From an uncultured Pseudomonadota bacterium (GTDB taxonomy: Bacteria > Pseudomonadota > Gammaproteobacteria > Steroidobacterales > Steroidobacteraceae): a stretch of 64,000 nucleotides of DNA. Every line of letters begins with the position of its first letter. The stretch's first letter is position 1. This document shows positions 53,386 to 63,439 of this stretch, piece by piece. Made by a program: the position numbers and the translations under genes. A model generated the notes under the pieces. That model searched no databases. It was not told the origin of the DNA and saw only the letters and a program-made list of their open reading frames with translations. The stretch covers positions 29,132-93,131 of the forward strand of contig CAISEB010000037.1 of NCBI GenBank assembly GCA_903884235.1. Reading direction: 5' to 3'.

Positions 53386-54126
53386 TCAGCCGTTGGAGAC
53401 GACCGTGCCGACGTCCTCGCCTTCAATGATCCGCATCAGGTCGCCGGTATTGTGCTGGTTGAAGACCTGCAGCGGCAGCTTGTTGTCGCGGCACATCACG
53501 ATCGCCGTCGCATCCATGACGTTGAGCCGATCCGACAGCACCTGGTCGAACGTCAGGTGCGTGTAGCGCGTCGCGTTCGGGTTGCGCAGCGGATCGTCGG
53601 TGTAGATGCCGTTGACCTTGGTGGCCTTCAGCAGCACGTCGGCGCCGATCTCGATCGCGCGCAGGCTCGCCGCCGTGTCGGTCGTGAAGAACGGGTTGCC
53701 GGTACCGGCGGCGAACAGCACCACCCGACCCTTCTCGAGGTGGCGGATCGCGCGCCTGCGGATGTAGTCCTCGCAGACCTCGTTGATCTGCAGGGCCGAC
53801 ATCACGCGGGCGTAGGCGCCGAGGGATTCGAGCGCGTCCTGCATGGCCAGCGAGTTGATCACCGTCGCCAGCATGCCCATGTGGTCCGCCGTCGAGCGGT
53901 CCATGCCCCGGCGGGCGAGGCCAGCGCCGCGGAAGATGTTGCCGCCACCGATGACGACGGCGACCTGCACTCCGCGGGACTGGACCTCGATGATCTCGCT
54001 GGCGAGACGCTTGAGGACCTCCGGGTCGATGCCGTAGTCGCCACCCCCGAGCAACGCCTCCCCGCTGAGCTTCAGCAGGATGCGCTTGTAGCGGGACGGC
54101 TTCTGCGGTCCGGACCCTTCGGGCAT
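53386..54126 (-). CDS. pyrH: Uridylate kinase
   Basis: 246 residues (E. coli 241). UMP kinase makes UDP and is allosterically controlled by GTP and UTP. Motifs: [39 protein letters not shown] and VNGIYTDDP. Twenty-five bases after tsf in the conserved rpsB-tsf-pyrH-frr order. Supplies UTP used by PyrG, encoded further downstream. Confidence 0.97.
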   Translation of the reverse strand: MPEGSGPQKPSRYKRILLKLSGEALLGGGDYGIDPEVLKRLASEIIEVQSRGVQVAVVIGGGNIFRGAGLARRGMDRSTADHMGMLATVINSLAMQDALESLGAYARVMSALQINEVCEDYIRRRAIRHLEKGRVVLFAAGTGNPFFTTDTAASLRAIEIGADVLLKATKVNGIYTDDPLRNPNATRYTHLTFDQVLSDRLNVMDATAIVMCRDNKLPLQVFNQHNTGDLMRIIEGEDVGTVVSNG

Positions 54127-54151
54127 CAGCGACGTCCCCCTGCGACCAGGA

Positions 54152-55039
54152 TCACTTCTTTACGCTGCTCTTGACCGTCGCCGCCACTTCGTCGGCGAAG
54201 TTCTCCTGCTTCTTCTCGATACCGGCACCGACCTCGAGGCGCGCGAACGCCTTGACAGTCGCCGACGCCTGCTTGAGGAGCTTCTCGACGCTGGTGTCCG
54301 GGTCCTTCACGAAGGGCTGACCGACGAGGGTGATCTCGGCGAGGTACTTGCGGATCCGGCCCTCGACCATCTTCTCGATGATCGCCGCCGGCTTGCCCTC
54401 GCCCGCCGCCTGCGCCACGAGAATTTCCTTCTCCTTGGCCAGCTGCTCGGCGGGGACTTCGCTCGAGTCGACGAACTGCGGATTGATCGCGGCCACGTGC
54501 ATCGCGAGGTCCTTGGCGAGGGCGACGTCGCCGCCCTCGATCGCGACGACCGCGCCGATGCGGGTGCCGTGCAGGTAGCTGCCCAGCACGCCCTTCGTCG
54601 TCACGCGCTGCAGGCGACGCACCGTGATGTTCTCGCCGATCTTGGCGATCAGGGCACGACGACGCTCCTCGAGCACGGTGCCCGAGGCGTCGGTCGCGGC
54701 CAGCACGGCCTCGGTCGAGTCCGCGCCGCTCGCAAGCGCGGCCGCGGCAACCGCCTCGGCAAAGGAGTTGAAATCCGCCTCACGCGCGACGAAGTCCGTC
54801 TCGCAGTTCACTTCGACCAGGACGCCGGTGTGGCCGTCGCTGCTGCCGGCGTAGACGATGCGACCCTCGGCCGCCACGCGGGTGGCCTTCTTGTCGGCCT
54901 TGGCGAGACCGGACTTGCGCATGATCTCCGCGGCGGCCTCGAGGTCGCCGCTGGCTTCCACGAGGGCCTTCTTGCACTCCATCATCCCCGCGCCGGTGCG
55001 CTCGCGGAGCTGCTTTACGCTATCTGCCGTGATGTTCAT
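54152..55039 (-). CDS. tsf: Elongation factor Ts
   Basis: 295 residues. EF-Ts recycles EF-Tu-GDP to EF-Tu-GTP. The N-terminal motif [19 protein letters not shown], the TDFVAR motif in [14 protein letters not shown] and the C-terminal segment [10 protein letters not shown] are intact. Five bases after the rpsB stop, so they are surely co-transcribed. Confidence 0.98.
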   Translation of the reverse strand: MNITADSVKQLRERTGAGMMECKKALVEASGDLEAAAEIMRKSGLAKADKKATRVAAEGRIVYAGSSDGHTGVLVEVNCETDFVAREADFNSFAEAVAAAALASGADSTEAVLAATDASGTVLEERRRALIAKIGENITVRRLQRVTTKGVLGSYLHGTRIGAVVAIEGGDVALAKDLAMHVAAINPQFVDSSEVPAEQLAKEKEILVAQAAGEGKPAAIIEKMVEGRIRKYLAEITLVGQPFVKDPDTSVEKLLKQASATVKAFARLEVGAGIEKKQENFADEVAATVKSSVKK

Positions 55040-55044
55040 CGAAT

Positions 55045-55929
55045 TCACTCGCTGACGGCGGCGTCGGCCGACGGCGTGGCCTCCGGTGCGGCTTCGACCG
55101 GGGCGGCCTCGACCGGGGCGGCGCCCTTCTTCGCGCGGCCATTCGGCGCCGCGGCGGCGGGGCGACGGCGACCACCGCTCTTGCGACGCGGGTTGCCCGC
55201 CTCGTCGAGCTCGACGAACTCGTCCTCGCCCGACGGCACTTCCGGTACGGCCGACTTGCCCTCGAGCACCGCGTCGGCGATCGCCGCGGCGTAGAGATTG
55301 ATGGCGCGCATCGCGTCGTCGTTGCCAGGAATGACGTAGTCCACGCTCTCGGGCGAGCAATTCGTGTCGACGACCGCGACGACCGGGATGCCGAGCGTCT
55401 TGGCTTCCTTGATCGCGATGCCTTCGTGGCCGACGTCGACGATGAACAGTACGTCCGGCAGGGCGCCCATGTTCTTGATGCCGCCGAGGCTGCGGTTCAG
55501 CTTTTCCTTCTCGCGGCGCAGGACCTGGGCTTCCTTCTTGCCGCGGCGCTCGATGCCGCCGCTCGCGATCAGGTCCTCGAGCTCGCCCAAGCGCTTGATC
55601 GACTGACGGATCGTCTTGAAATTGGTGAGCATGCCGCCGAGCCAACGCTGGTTGACGAAGGGCATGTTGCAGCGCACCGCTTCGCGCTGGATCGCCTCGC
55701 GGGCGGAACGCTTCGTGCCGACGAACAGCACGCGGCCGCCGTCGCCGACGACGCCCTTGATGAAGTTGGCCGCGTCCGCGAACAGCGGCTGCGTCTTCTC
55801 AAGGTTGATGATATGGATCTTGTTGCGCTCGCCGAAGATGAAGGGGGCCATCTTCGGGTTCCAGAAGCGGGTCTGGTGTCCAAAATGGACGCCCGCTTCC
55901 AGCATCTGTCGCATTGACACGCTGGACAT
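55045..55929 (-). CDS. rpsB: 30S ribosomal protein S2, with long C-terminal tail
   Basis: 294 residues; E. coli S2 has 241. The core (1-about 240) begins [20 protein letters not shown] and includes [16 protein letters not shown]. The last 50 residues are a low-complexity tail: a basic patch ([10 protein letters not shown]) followed by Ala/Pro/Glu with a repeated PVEAA. The ATG at 55929 is preferred over one at 55935 because GGGAG lies nine rather than three bases upstream. A long structured leader precedes the gene. Confidence 0.96.
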   Translation of the reverse strand: MSSVSMRQMLEAGVHFGHQTRFWNPKMAPFIFGERNKIHIINLEKTQPLFADAANFIKGVVGDGGRVLFVGTKRSAREAIQREAVRCNMPFVNQRWLGGMLTNFKTIRQSIKRLGELEDLIASGGIERRGKKEAQVLRREKEKLNRSLGGIKNMGALPDVLFIVDVGHEGIAIKEAKTLGIPVVAVVDTNCSPESVDYVIPGNDDAMRAINLYAAAIADAVLEGKSAVPEVPSGEDEFVELDEAGNPRRKSGGRRRPAAAAPNGRAKKGAAPVEAAPVEAAPEATPSADAAVSE

Positions 55930-55935
55930 CGTCAT

Positions 55936-56108
55936 TTACTCCCGGGTTAGGTCAACCCGCGCACCCCGTGCGGTAGTCGGTCGGGGGCCCCGCGAGGCTT
56001 CGCGGGACGGGCCGATCGACACCCGACCGTACGGTTTGGCTGCGGGAGCCCCTGGGTCGCCCCTGGGTCCGCTGCCGGTACGCGTGTGGATTTGATTGCC
56101 AAAAAACG
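55936..56108 (-). promoter_or_regulatory. rpsB 5' leader RNA with nested hairpins
   Basis: About 170 bases of untranslated leader on the minus strand. An 8-bp stem (55978-55985 with 56022-56029) encloses a 7-bp hairpin (55989-55995 with 56000-56006). A 5-bp hairpin (55944-55948 with 55954-55958) directly abuts the ribosome binding site GGGAG (55943-55939). An 11-base direct repeat GCCCCTGGGTC occurs near 56047-56069. S2 autoregulates rpsB-tsf through its leader in other gammaproteobacteria, so this is a candidate S2-binding leader; its binding is inferred. Confidence 0.55.
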
Positions 56109-56124
56109 CCGCGCTTTATACCAT
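56096..56124 (+). promoter_or_regulatory. Promoter of map
   Basis: -35 TTGCCA (56096-56101), 17-base spacer, -10 TACCAT (56119-56124). Predicted start of transcription is about 38 bases before the map ATG. It overlaps the divergent rpsB promoter. Confidence 0.45.
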
Positions 56125-56143
56125 GCTCGGCCCGTGCAAACAA
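56115..56143 (-). promoter_or_regulatory. Promoter of rpsB, extended -10 with GC-rich discriminator
   Basis: Minus-strand -35 TTGTTT (56143-56138), 17-base spacer, and TGG-TATAAA (extended -10, 56120-56115), followed by GCGCGGCG. A GC-rich discriminator is typical of growth-rate and ppGpp-controlled ribosomal promoters. Confidence 0.6.
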
Positions 56144-56168
56144 CGGTTTAGCACGCCCCTCCCTTCCC

Positions 56169-56978
56169 ATGTTACGCCCCACAGCACCCCCCAACGTGAC
56201 CCTACTGAACCCCGCCGAAGCAGACGCGATGCGTCTCGCCGGCCGCCTGACGGCGGACGTCCTCGACATGATCGGGCCCCACGTGGTCCCGGGGGTGTCC
56301 ACGGAAGAGCTGGACCGCCTCTGCCACGACTACATCGTGCAGGTGCAGAAGGCGATCCCGGCGCCCTTGAATTACAAGGGGTTCCCGAAGTCCATCTGCA
56401 CCTCGGTCAACCACGTGGTCTGCCACGGGATCCCCGGCGACAAGCGCCTGAAGAACGGCGACATCGTCAACGTCGACGTCACCGTCATCAAGGACGGCTG
56501 GCATGGGGATTCCAGCCGGATGTACGTGGTCGGCGCAGGCTCCGTGCAGGCCCGGCGCCTCGTCGACGTCTGCCGCCAGGCGCTCTGGCTCGGCATCGGC
56601 TCGGTCCGGCCCGGCGCGCGCCTCGGCGACCTCGGGCACCGGATCCAGAGCTACGTCGAGGCCCAGGGCTTCGCGGTCGTGCGCGAGTATTGCGGCCACG
56701 GCATCGGCCGGGTGTTCCACGCCGACCCCCAGATCCTGCACTACGGCGTCCCGGGGACCGGGCCCGAATTCGAGCTCGGGCAGACCTTCACGATCGAGCC
56801 GATGGTCAATGCCGGCAAGCGCCACATCCGCCTGCTCGGCGACGGCTGGACCGTGGTCACCAAGGATCATTCGCTGTCGGCCCAGTGGGAGCACACCGTG
56901 CTCGTCACCGAGACCGGCTGCGAGGTGCTGACGCTCGGCGCCGACGAAAAGCCGCCGGCCCTGCCGGCCGGCGCCTGA
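56169..56978 (+). CDS. map: Methionine aminopeptidase, type I
   Basis: 269 residues (E. coli 264). Map removes the initiator methionine. Metal-binding residues are in VNVDVTVIKDGWHGDSS, YCGHGIG, FTIEPMV and QWEHTVLVT. No clear Shine-Dalgarno precedes the ATG at 56169, so the start is less certain than the identity. It is divergent from rpsB, as in E. coli. Confidence 0.96.
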   Translation: MLRPTAPPNVTLLNPAEADAMRLAGRLTADVLDMIGPHVVPGVSTEELDRLCHDYIVQVQKAIPAPLNYKGFPKSICTSVNHVVCHGIPGDKRLKNGDIVNVDVTVIKDGWHGDSSRMYVVGAGSVQARRLVDVCRQALWLGIGSVRPGARLGDLGHRIQSYVEAQGFAVVREYCGHGIGRVFHADPQILHYGVPGTGPEFELGQTFTIEPMVNAGKRHIRLLGDGWTVVTKDHSLSAQWEHTVLVTETGCEVLTLGADEKPPALPAGA

Positions 56979-56982
56979 CCCC

Positions 56983-59697
56983 TTGAACCGCGAATACCGC
57001 CCCCTCGACGGCGACGAGACCGCGCCCGCCGAAGTGCCCTCTCTCCCCTGGCCCGCGCTCGCTACCCTGGCAGGCCGCCTCGATGCCATCACCCTCGACA
57101 TCCCGGCCGCGGCGATCAGCGCATTCCGCGCGGCACTCGAGGAAGCCGGCAATGCGCTGAAGCACCGCTTCGAGGCGGACGAGCCGGTGGAAATCCTGGT
57201 CCGCGACCGCGCCCGCCTCGTGGATCTCGTGCTGACCCGCGCCTGGACGCTGCACACCGCCCGCCACGGCGCGGAACTCGCGCTCGTCGCCGTCGGCGGC
57301 TACGGTCGCGGCGAGCTGCACCCCTGCTCCGACATCGACGTCATGGTGCTGCTGCCGAAGAGCGAGGGCTCGCCCTGGCAGTCCGACCTCGAGCGCTTCC
57401 TGACCTTCCTGTGGGACATCGGCCTCGAGGTCGGCCACAGCGTTCGCACCATCGACGACTGCCAGCGCGAGAGCCTCGCGGACATCTCGGTGGCGACGAC
57501 GCTGATCGAGGCGCGCCTGCTCGCTGGCCCCGAGCTGCTGCTGACGGCGATGAAGAAGGCGCTCGCGCCGGATCACATCTGGAGTGCGGCGGAATTCTAC
57601 GAGGGCAAGGTCCGCGAGCAGCAGCAGCGGCACCTGCGATTCCACGACACCGGCTACAACCTCGAGCCGAACGTGAAGGCGAGCCCGGGCGGCCTGCGCG
57701 ACATCCAGACGATCGCCTGGGTCGCGAAGCGCCACTTCGGCGCCGAGACCCTCGATGAACTCGTCTCGCACGGCTTCCTGACCGGCGCGGAGCTGCGCAA
57801 GCTCAAGACCGCGCAGTCGTTCCTGTGGAAGATCCGCTTCGCGCTGCACGTGCTCACCGGGCGGCGCGAGGATCGCCTGCTGTTCGACCACCAGATCCGC
57901 CTCGCGCGTGAGTTCGGCTACGAGGACGCGACCTACACGCTCGCGGTCGAGCAGTTCATGCAGCGCTACTACCGCACGGTGATGGACATCTCGCTGCTGA
58001 ACGAGATGCTGCTGCAACTGTTCTCCGAGGCGATCCTGAACCCGGCGCCGACCAGCCCGACGCCGATCAATGCCCGCTTCCAGGTGCGCAACGAGTACCT
58101 CGAGGTCACCAGCGAGGACGTGTTCGAGCGCCAGCCGTCGGCGATCCTCGAGCTCTTCCAGGTGCTGTGCCAGAACCCGACGCTCAAGGGCGTGCGCGCC
58201 GCGACCATCCGCTCGCTGCAGCGGCACCTGTGGCTGATCGACGAGGAGTTCCGCCAGAACCCGCGCAACCACCGCCTGTTCCTCGAGATCCTGCGCGAAC
58301 CCGAAGGCGTCACGCGCGCCTTCCGGCGCATGAACCTGTATGGCGTGCTCGGCCGCTACGTGCCGGCGTTCGGCCGCATCGTCGGGCGCATGCAGTACGA
58401 CCTGTTCCACGCCTACACGGTCGACGCGCACACGCTGTTCGTGCTCCGCAACCTGCGCCGCCTCGCGACGCCGCGCTTCGAGCACGAGTTCCCGAAGCTG
58501 TCGGCGATGTTCAAGACGCTGCCGCGCCCGGAGCTCGCCTACCTCGCGGCGCTGTTCCATGACATCGCCAAGGGCCGGGGCGGCGACCACTCGGAACTCG
58601 GCGCGGTCGACGCGGAGGCGTTCTGCCTCGAGCAGGGCCTGTCGCGATACGACGCGCGCCTGGTCGCCTGGCTCGTGCGCCACCACCTGCTGCTGTCGGT
58701 GACCGCGCAGAAGAAGGACATCACCGATCCCGAGGTCGTCAACGAATTCGCGCGCCGCGTCGGCGACGGCACCCACCTCGACTACCTCTACGTGCTCACC
58801 GTCGCCGACGTGCGCGGCACCAACCCGAAGCTGTGGAACGCCTGGAAGGCATCGCTGTTCGAGGAGTTCTTCGAGCGCACCAAGCGCGCGCTACGGCGCG
58901 GCCTCGAAAGCCCGCTCGGCGAGGCCGAGCTCATCGCCGAGACCCAGCACGAGGCGCAGGAGATCCTGACCCGCGACGGCGTACCCGCCGCCGAGGTCGG
59001 CCGCGTCTGGAAGAGCTTCACCGGGGCCTACTTCCTCAGGCACACCGCCGAGGAGATCGCCTGGCACACCTCGCTGCTCGCCGGGCGCGACCCGTTCGAC
59101 GAGGAGCCGCTGGTGGCCGTGCGCCAGGAGACGGGCCGCGGCGGCACGGCGATCTTCCTCTACACGCAGCGGCGCCAGCACAGCTTCGCGCGCGCGACCG
59201 CGGTCCTCGACCAGATGGGCCTGACCATCCTGGACGCGCGCATCACGCCGACCACGAACGCGTTCAGCGTCGACACCTACCTCGTGCTCGAGGACACCGG
59301 CGGCGCGATCAACGACCGCACGCGCGTGCATGAGATCGAGCAGGGGCTGCTGCGCAGCCTGCGCGACGACGCGGCGCCGACGCCGACCGTCACGCGCCGC
59401 GCACCGCGCCAGGTGCGGATGTTCACGACGCCGACCCAGATCAGCTGGGGCGACGACGAGCGCAACCAGCGCACGGTGCTCGAACTCGTCGCATCCGACC
59501 GCCCGGGACTCCTGTCCGAGATGGGCAAGGTGTTCGTGCGCGAGAAGATCCAGCTGCTGGGCGCCCGCATCGTCACCGTCGGCGAGCGCGCCGAGGACGT
59601 GTTCTACGTCGCGGACTCGGCCGACCGCGCGCTCGACGGCGCGACCCGGTCCCGCGTCGAGGCGGCGCTGAGGGCGGCGCTCGACCTGCGCGCGTGA
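56983..59697 (+). CDS. glnD: Bifunctional uridylyltransferase/uridylyl-removing enzyme GlnD
   Basis: 904 residues (E. coli 890). GlnD uridylylates or deuridylylates PII proteins in response to glutamine. The nucleotidyltransferase motif is GGYGRGELHPCSDID (105-119). The HD domain has LFHDIAKGRGGDHSELG near 525. Two ACT domains follow (about 725-790 and 825-900), the last with LELVASDRPGLLSEMG. The TTG start four bases after map lacks a good ribosome binding site; coupling to map is likely. No glnB is nearby. Confidence 0.95.
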   Translation: MNREYRPLDGDETAPAEVPSLPWPALATLAGRLDAITLDIPAAAISAFRAALEEAGNALKHRFEADEPVEILVRDRARLVDLVLTRAWTLHTARHGAELALVAVGGYGRGELHPCSDIDVMVLLPKSEGSPWQSDLERFLTFLWDIGLEVGHSVRTIDDCQRESLADISVATTLIEARLLAGPELLLTAMKKALAPDHIWSAAEFYEGKVREQQQRHLRFHDTGYNLEPNVKASPGGLRDIQTIAWVAKRHFGAETLDELVSHGFLTGAELRKLKTAQSFLWKIRFALHVLTGRREDRLLFDHQIRLAREFGYEDATYTLAVEQFMQRYYRTVMDISLLNEMLLQLFSEAILNPAPTSPTPINARFQVRNEYLEVTSEDVFERQPSAILELFQVLCQNPTLKGVRAATIRSLQRHLWLIDEEFRQNPRNHRLFLEILREPEGVTRAFRRMNLYGVLGRYVPAFGRIVGRMQYDLFHAYTVDAHTLFVLRNLRRLATPRFEHEFPKLSAMFKTLPRPELAYLAALFHDIAKGRGGDHSELGAVDAEAFCLEQGLSRYDARLVAWLVRHHLLLSVTAQKKDITDPEVVNEFARRVGDGTHLDYLYVLTVADVRGTNPKLWNAWKASLFEEFFERTKRALRRGLESPLGEAELIAETQHEAQEILTRDGVPAAEVGRVWKSFTGAYFLRHTAEEIAWHTSLLAGRDPFDEEPLVAVRQETGRGGTAIFLYTQRRQHSFARATAVLDQMGLTILDARITPTTNAFSVDTYLVLEDTGGAINDRTRVHEIEQGLLRSLRDDAAPTPTVTRRAPRQVRMFTTPTQISWGDDERNQRTVLELVASDRPGLLSEMGKVFVREKIQLLGARIVTVGERAEDVFYVADSADRALDGATRSRVEAALRAALDLRA

Positions 59698-60904
59698 GCC
59701 CGATCGCGATGCATCCGGCGCTCGCTCGCCTGCAGCCCTACCCGTTCGAGCGCCTGGCGCGCCTGCATCGGGGCGTGACGCCGCCCGCTTCCCTCGCACC
59801 GATCGCGCTGTCGATCGGCGAGCCCAAGCACGCGGCGCCACCCGCCGTCGTGCAGGCCCTGGTCGATGCACTCGCTGCGCTCGGCACGTACCCGGCGACG
59901 GCGGGACTGCCGGAGTTCCGGCGCTCGGCCGCAGGCTGGCTCGACCGCCGCTACGACCTCGGCGGCACGCTCGACCCCGACACCATGCTGCTGCCGGTCA
60001 CCGGCACGCGCGAGGCGCTGTTCGCGTTCGCCCAGGCGGTGATCGATCCCGCCGCCGGCGCGCTCGTGGCGATGCCGAATCCGTTCTACCAGATCTACGA
60101 GGGTGCAGCGCTGCTCGCCGGCGCGACGCCGTACTTCCTCGACACGACGCAGGCGAACGGGTTCGTCCCCGACCTCGATGCGGTGCCCGACGAGATCTGG
60201 TCGCGCTGCCGCCTGCTGTACCTGTGCTCGCCCGGCAATCCGACCGGCGCCGTCCTCGACGAGCACTACATGGCGCGCGCGATCGCGCTGGCCGATCGCC
60301 ACGACTTCCTGATCGCGGCCGACGAGTGCTACGGCGACATTTACCTCGACGAGTCCGCGCCTCCGCCCGGCTTCCTCGGCGCCTGCCATCGCCTTGGACG
60401 TTCGGCGTTCGAGCGCGTGGTCGTCTTCCACAGCCTGTCGAAGCGATCGAGCTTGCCGGGACTGCGGTCCGGGTTCGTGGCGGGTGATCCCTCGGTCCTC
60501 GAGCGCTTCCGCCTCTACCGCACGTACCACGGCTGCGCACTGCCGGTGCACGTGCAGCGCGCCAGCATCGTCGCCTGGGACGACGATGCGCACCCCGCCG
60601 CGAATCGCGCGCTGTACCGCGCGAAGTTCGAAGCGGTCCTGCCGATCCTCGCGCCGGTGCTCGACGTGCACCGCCCCACCGCGAGCTTCTACCTGTGGCC
60701 CGACGTCGGCGACGACGACGAGGCGTTCGCCCGCGAGCTGTACGCGACCGAGAACGTCATCGTGCTGCCCGGCAGCTATCTCGCGCGCGACGGCGCCGCC
60801 GGCAACCCCGGCCGCGGTCGCGTGCGCATCTCCCTCGTCGCGAGCCTCGCCGAGTGCGTCGAGGCCGCGCATCGCATCCGCCGTTACCTCGAGAACCGCC
60901 GCCC

Positions 60905-60908
<4 letters not shown>
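59694..60908 (+). CDS. dapC: N-succinyldiaminopimelate aminotransferase
   Basis: 404-residue class I PLP-dependent aminotransferase. The PLP lysine is in [18 protein letters not shown]; other fold I segments are [32 protein letters not shown] and [13 protein letters not shown]. These fit the DapC group of proteobacteria, and position between glnD and dapD supports the lysine/diaminopimelate role. GTG start overlaps glnD (GTGA). Confidence 0.93.
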
Positions 60909-61726
<818 letters not shown>

Positions 61727-61739
61727 AGGATTGTCTTCG

Positions 61740-61765
61740 AACCGTAGCACCCGCCTGATACGGTT
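61740..61765 (+). terminator. Possible terminator after dapD
   Basis: AACCGTA (61740-61746) and TACGGTT (61759-61765) are perfect inverted repeats with a 12-base loop, 14 bases after the dapD stop and ending beside a short T run. It could instead affect the small gene starting at 61771. Confidence 0.4.
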
Positions 61766-61770
61766 TGCGG

Positions 61771-62034
61771 ATGGAAGGTCTCCCCCGCGCGATCGTCGCC
61801 GCCGCCATCATCCTCGGCGGCGCACACCTCGTTCACGGCCTGTACCCGGCGGACCGCTTCACGGTCACCGCCGCCGCCAACGGTGGCAGCTATCGCCTCG
61901 ATCGACTGACCGGCGCCGTTTTCTTCTGCGACACGCTGTTCTGCCGAGCGCTGCCGCTCGCAGTCCCGGTGCAGGTGCCTGCGCCCCCCGGCAAGCCCAA
62001 GGTCGCGCCACCCGGCGGCGCGACGGGCACCTGA
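61771..62034 (+). CDS. Small membrane-anchored protein of unknown function
   Basis: 87 residues. One N-terminal membrane helix (about 5-24, AIVAAAIILGGAHLVHGLY) is followed by a short domain, FTVTAAANGGSYRLDRLTG then FFCDTLFCRALPL with two cysteines five apart, and a Pro-rich tail. It is probably anchored with the C-terminus in the periplasm. No family recognised. Codon use fits the neighbours. No clear ribosome binding site; the start codon is uncertain (TTG at 61765 possible). It converges on the prolyl isomerase gene. Confidence 0.6.
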   Translation: MEGLPRAIVAAAIILGGAHLVHGLYPADRFTVTAAANGGSYRLDRLTGAVFFCDTLFCRALPLAVPVQVPAPPGKPKVAPPGGATGT

Positions 62035-62040
62035 CCCGGA

Positions 62041-62952
62041 TCAGCGCGCAGCCGGCACGAGCTTGGCGAGCTCGATCTCGTTGAGCGTCGGCGGCGACTT
62101 CTGGGCGAGCTCCGCGAGGTAGCGTTGCTGGAGGTCGGCGACCTTCTCCTGACGCAGCTCGGCGACGAGAGCCTCGCGCACATCCGCCAACGGCGGGACG
62201 CTCGCCGGCTTCTTCTCGAGCAGGCGGATGAAATGGATTCCCTGCGCGGTCTTGATCGGTCCGGCGACATCGCCGACCTTCATCGCCGGCAGCGCCGCGC
62301 GCACCCCCGGCAGCAGCCGCGACTCGGGCAGGAAGCCGAGGTCGCCGCCTTTCGCGGCGCTCTCGGCGTGCTCCGAGTACGTCTTCGCAAGGGCCGAGAA
62401 GTCGCCGCCGAGCTTGGCCTGCACCTCGCCGGCCTTGCGCAGGGCCGCCTGTGTCTTGTCCGAAGGAGCCCCATCCGGCGCGCTGATGTACACCTGCGCC
62501 AGGCGATAGTCGCTGGTTCCGGCCACACGTTCGGCGAGCGCCTGATGGGCGCGCTCGATCTCCTCGTCGGATGGATAGCCAACGGCGGGCTGCGCCGCGT
62601 GCGCCAGCCACTGGCGTACCACGATCTCGTCGCGCAGCTTGTCGACCTTGGTGGTCACGGACGGGTCCCGGTCGAAACCCTTGGCACGCGCCTCGTCGAG
62701 TATGAGGCGGCGCAGCAATTCGCCACGCACCGCCTGCGCAAGTGCCCCGGGGTTGCCGGCCAGCGATTGGCGGCCCTGCGCCGGAAGCGCGTCGACGAGC
62801 CGCCTAAGATCCACGGACGTCAACTCGACGGTGCCGGCCTTGGCGACCACCGAGTCAGCGCCGACAGCCAGGCTCGGGACGATGGCGGCCGCAAGGATGA
62901 GCCCGGCCAAGGCAGGCAGGAGGACAGGCGGAGAAACGGAAACGCGCGACAT
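62041..62952 (-). CDS. Periplasmic parvulin-type peptidyl-prolyl isomerase
   Basis: 303 residues. A signal peptide (about 1-31) is followed by a SurA-N/PrsA-like helical region (about 33-140). One rotamase domain (about 148-246) has LAQVYISAPDG, FSALAKTYSEH, GGDLGFLPES and VGDVAGPIKTAQGIHFIRL. It should assist folding of exported proteins. It has one PPIase domain, unlike two-domain SurA. The ATG at 62952 has GGAG seven bases before it; a longer in-frame reading to 63057 is unlikely. No operon partner. Confidence 0.88.
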   Translation of the reverse strand: MSRVSVSPPVLLPALAGLILAAAIVPSLAVGADSVVAKAGTVELTSVDLRRLVDALPAQGRQSLAGNPGALAQAVRGELLRRLILDEARAKGFDRDPSVTTKVDKLRDEIVVRQWLAHAAQPAVGYPSDEEIERAHQALAERVAGTSDYRLAQVYISAPDGAPSDKTQAALRKAGEVQAKLGGDFSALAKTYSEHAESAAKGGDLGFLPESRLLPGVRAALPAMKVGDVAGPIKTAQGIHFIRLLEKKPASVPPLADVREALVAELRQEKVADLQQRYLAELAQKSPPTLNEIELAKLVPAAR

Positions 62953-63058
62953 GGACGGACTCCGGCACGGACCACGGGGAGCGCAAGGGTGCCGATGTCG
63001 TGTTGCAGCCGAGTGACGCGCCGGCAGAACCGCCCAGATTCCACGGTACCGCAACAAG

Positions 63059-63090
63059 TCCTTAACGAATCCTTAGCGAACATCTGCGAA
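63059..63090. repeat. Tandem 11-bp repeats upstream of the prolyl isomerase gene
   Basis: TCCTTAACGAA (63059-63069) and TCCTTAGCGAA (63070-63080) are adjacent and differ by one base; a third, partial copy ends in TGCGAA at 63090. The spacing is about one helical turn, as in tandem activator sites. It lies between two divergent genes (starts 62952 and 63146). Confidence 0.6.
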
Positions 63091-63145
63091 CCTGTCCGGA
63101 CTGCAGCGCAGAAGCTGGCACCCGACCGTGGATGGGGGACACAGC

Positions 63146-63439
63146 ATGACGAGGGATGGCGCAAAGTCGCAGCCCGCCGCGGGCGCGACGGACGGCGGGC
63201 CGCTGAGCGGTCGCGCGCGGACCGCGCTGCTGCAGTTGCAACGCCGCTTCACGGAGCTCGAACGCGAGATGCGCGCGGCGGACCGCGTGCTCTCCGGTGC
63301 ACTCAGCGCCGGCTCTCCGCAAACGCAGATCGAGATGCTTGAAACCTATCTCGAGACCGTGCAGGAAATGCGGGTCTGCCTGCAGCGACTCGAGGCGTTC
63401 CTGATCAGCCGCGTGATGCCCTCACGGGACGACCGCTGA
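63146..63439 (+). CDS. Small coiled-coil protein of unknown function
   Basis: 97 residues, no signal or membrane segment. Residues about 25-90 are mostly helical and charged, with heptad-like spacing (LLQLQRRFTELEREMRAADR, then IEMLETYLETVQEMR). The first 25 residues are Gly/Ala-rich and likely disordered. No family recognised. The ATG at 63146 has GGGGGA six bases upstream, a good start; GTG at 63128 is possible. Transcribed away from the isomerase gene across a region with tandem repeats. Confidence 0.55.
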   Translation: MTRDGAKSQPAAGATDGGPLSGRARTALLQLQRRFTELEREMRAADRVLSGALSAGSPQTQIEMLETYLETVQEMRVCLQRLEAFLISRVMPSRDDR

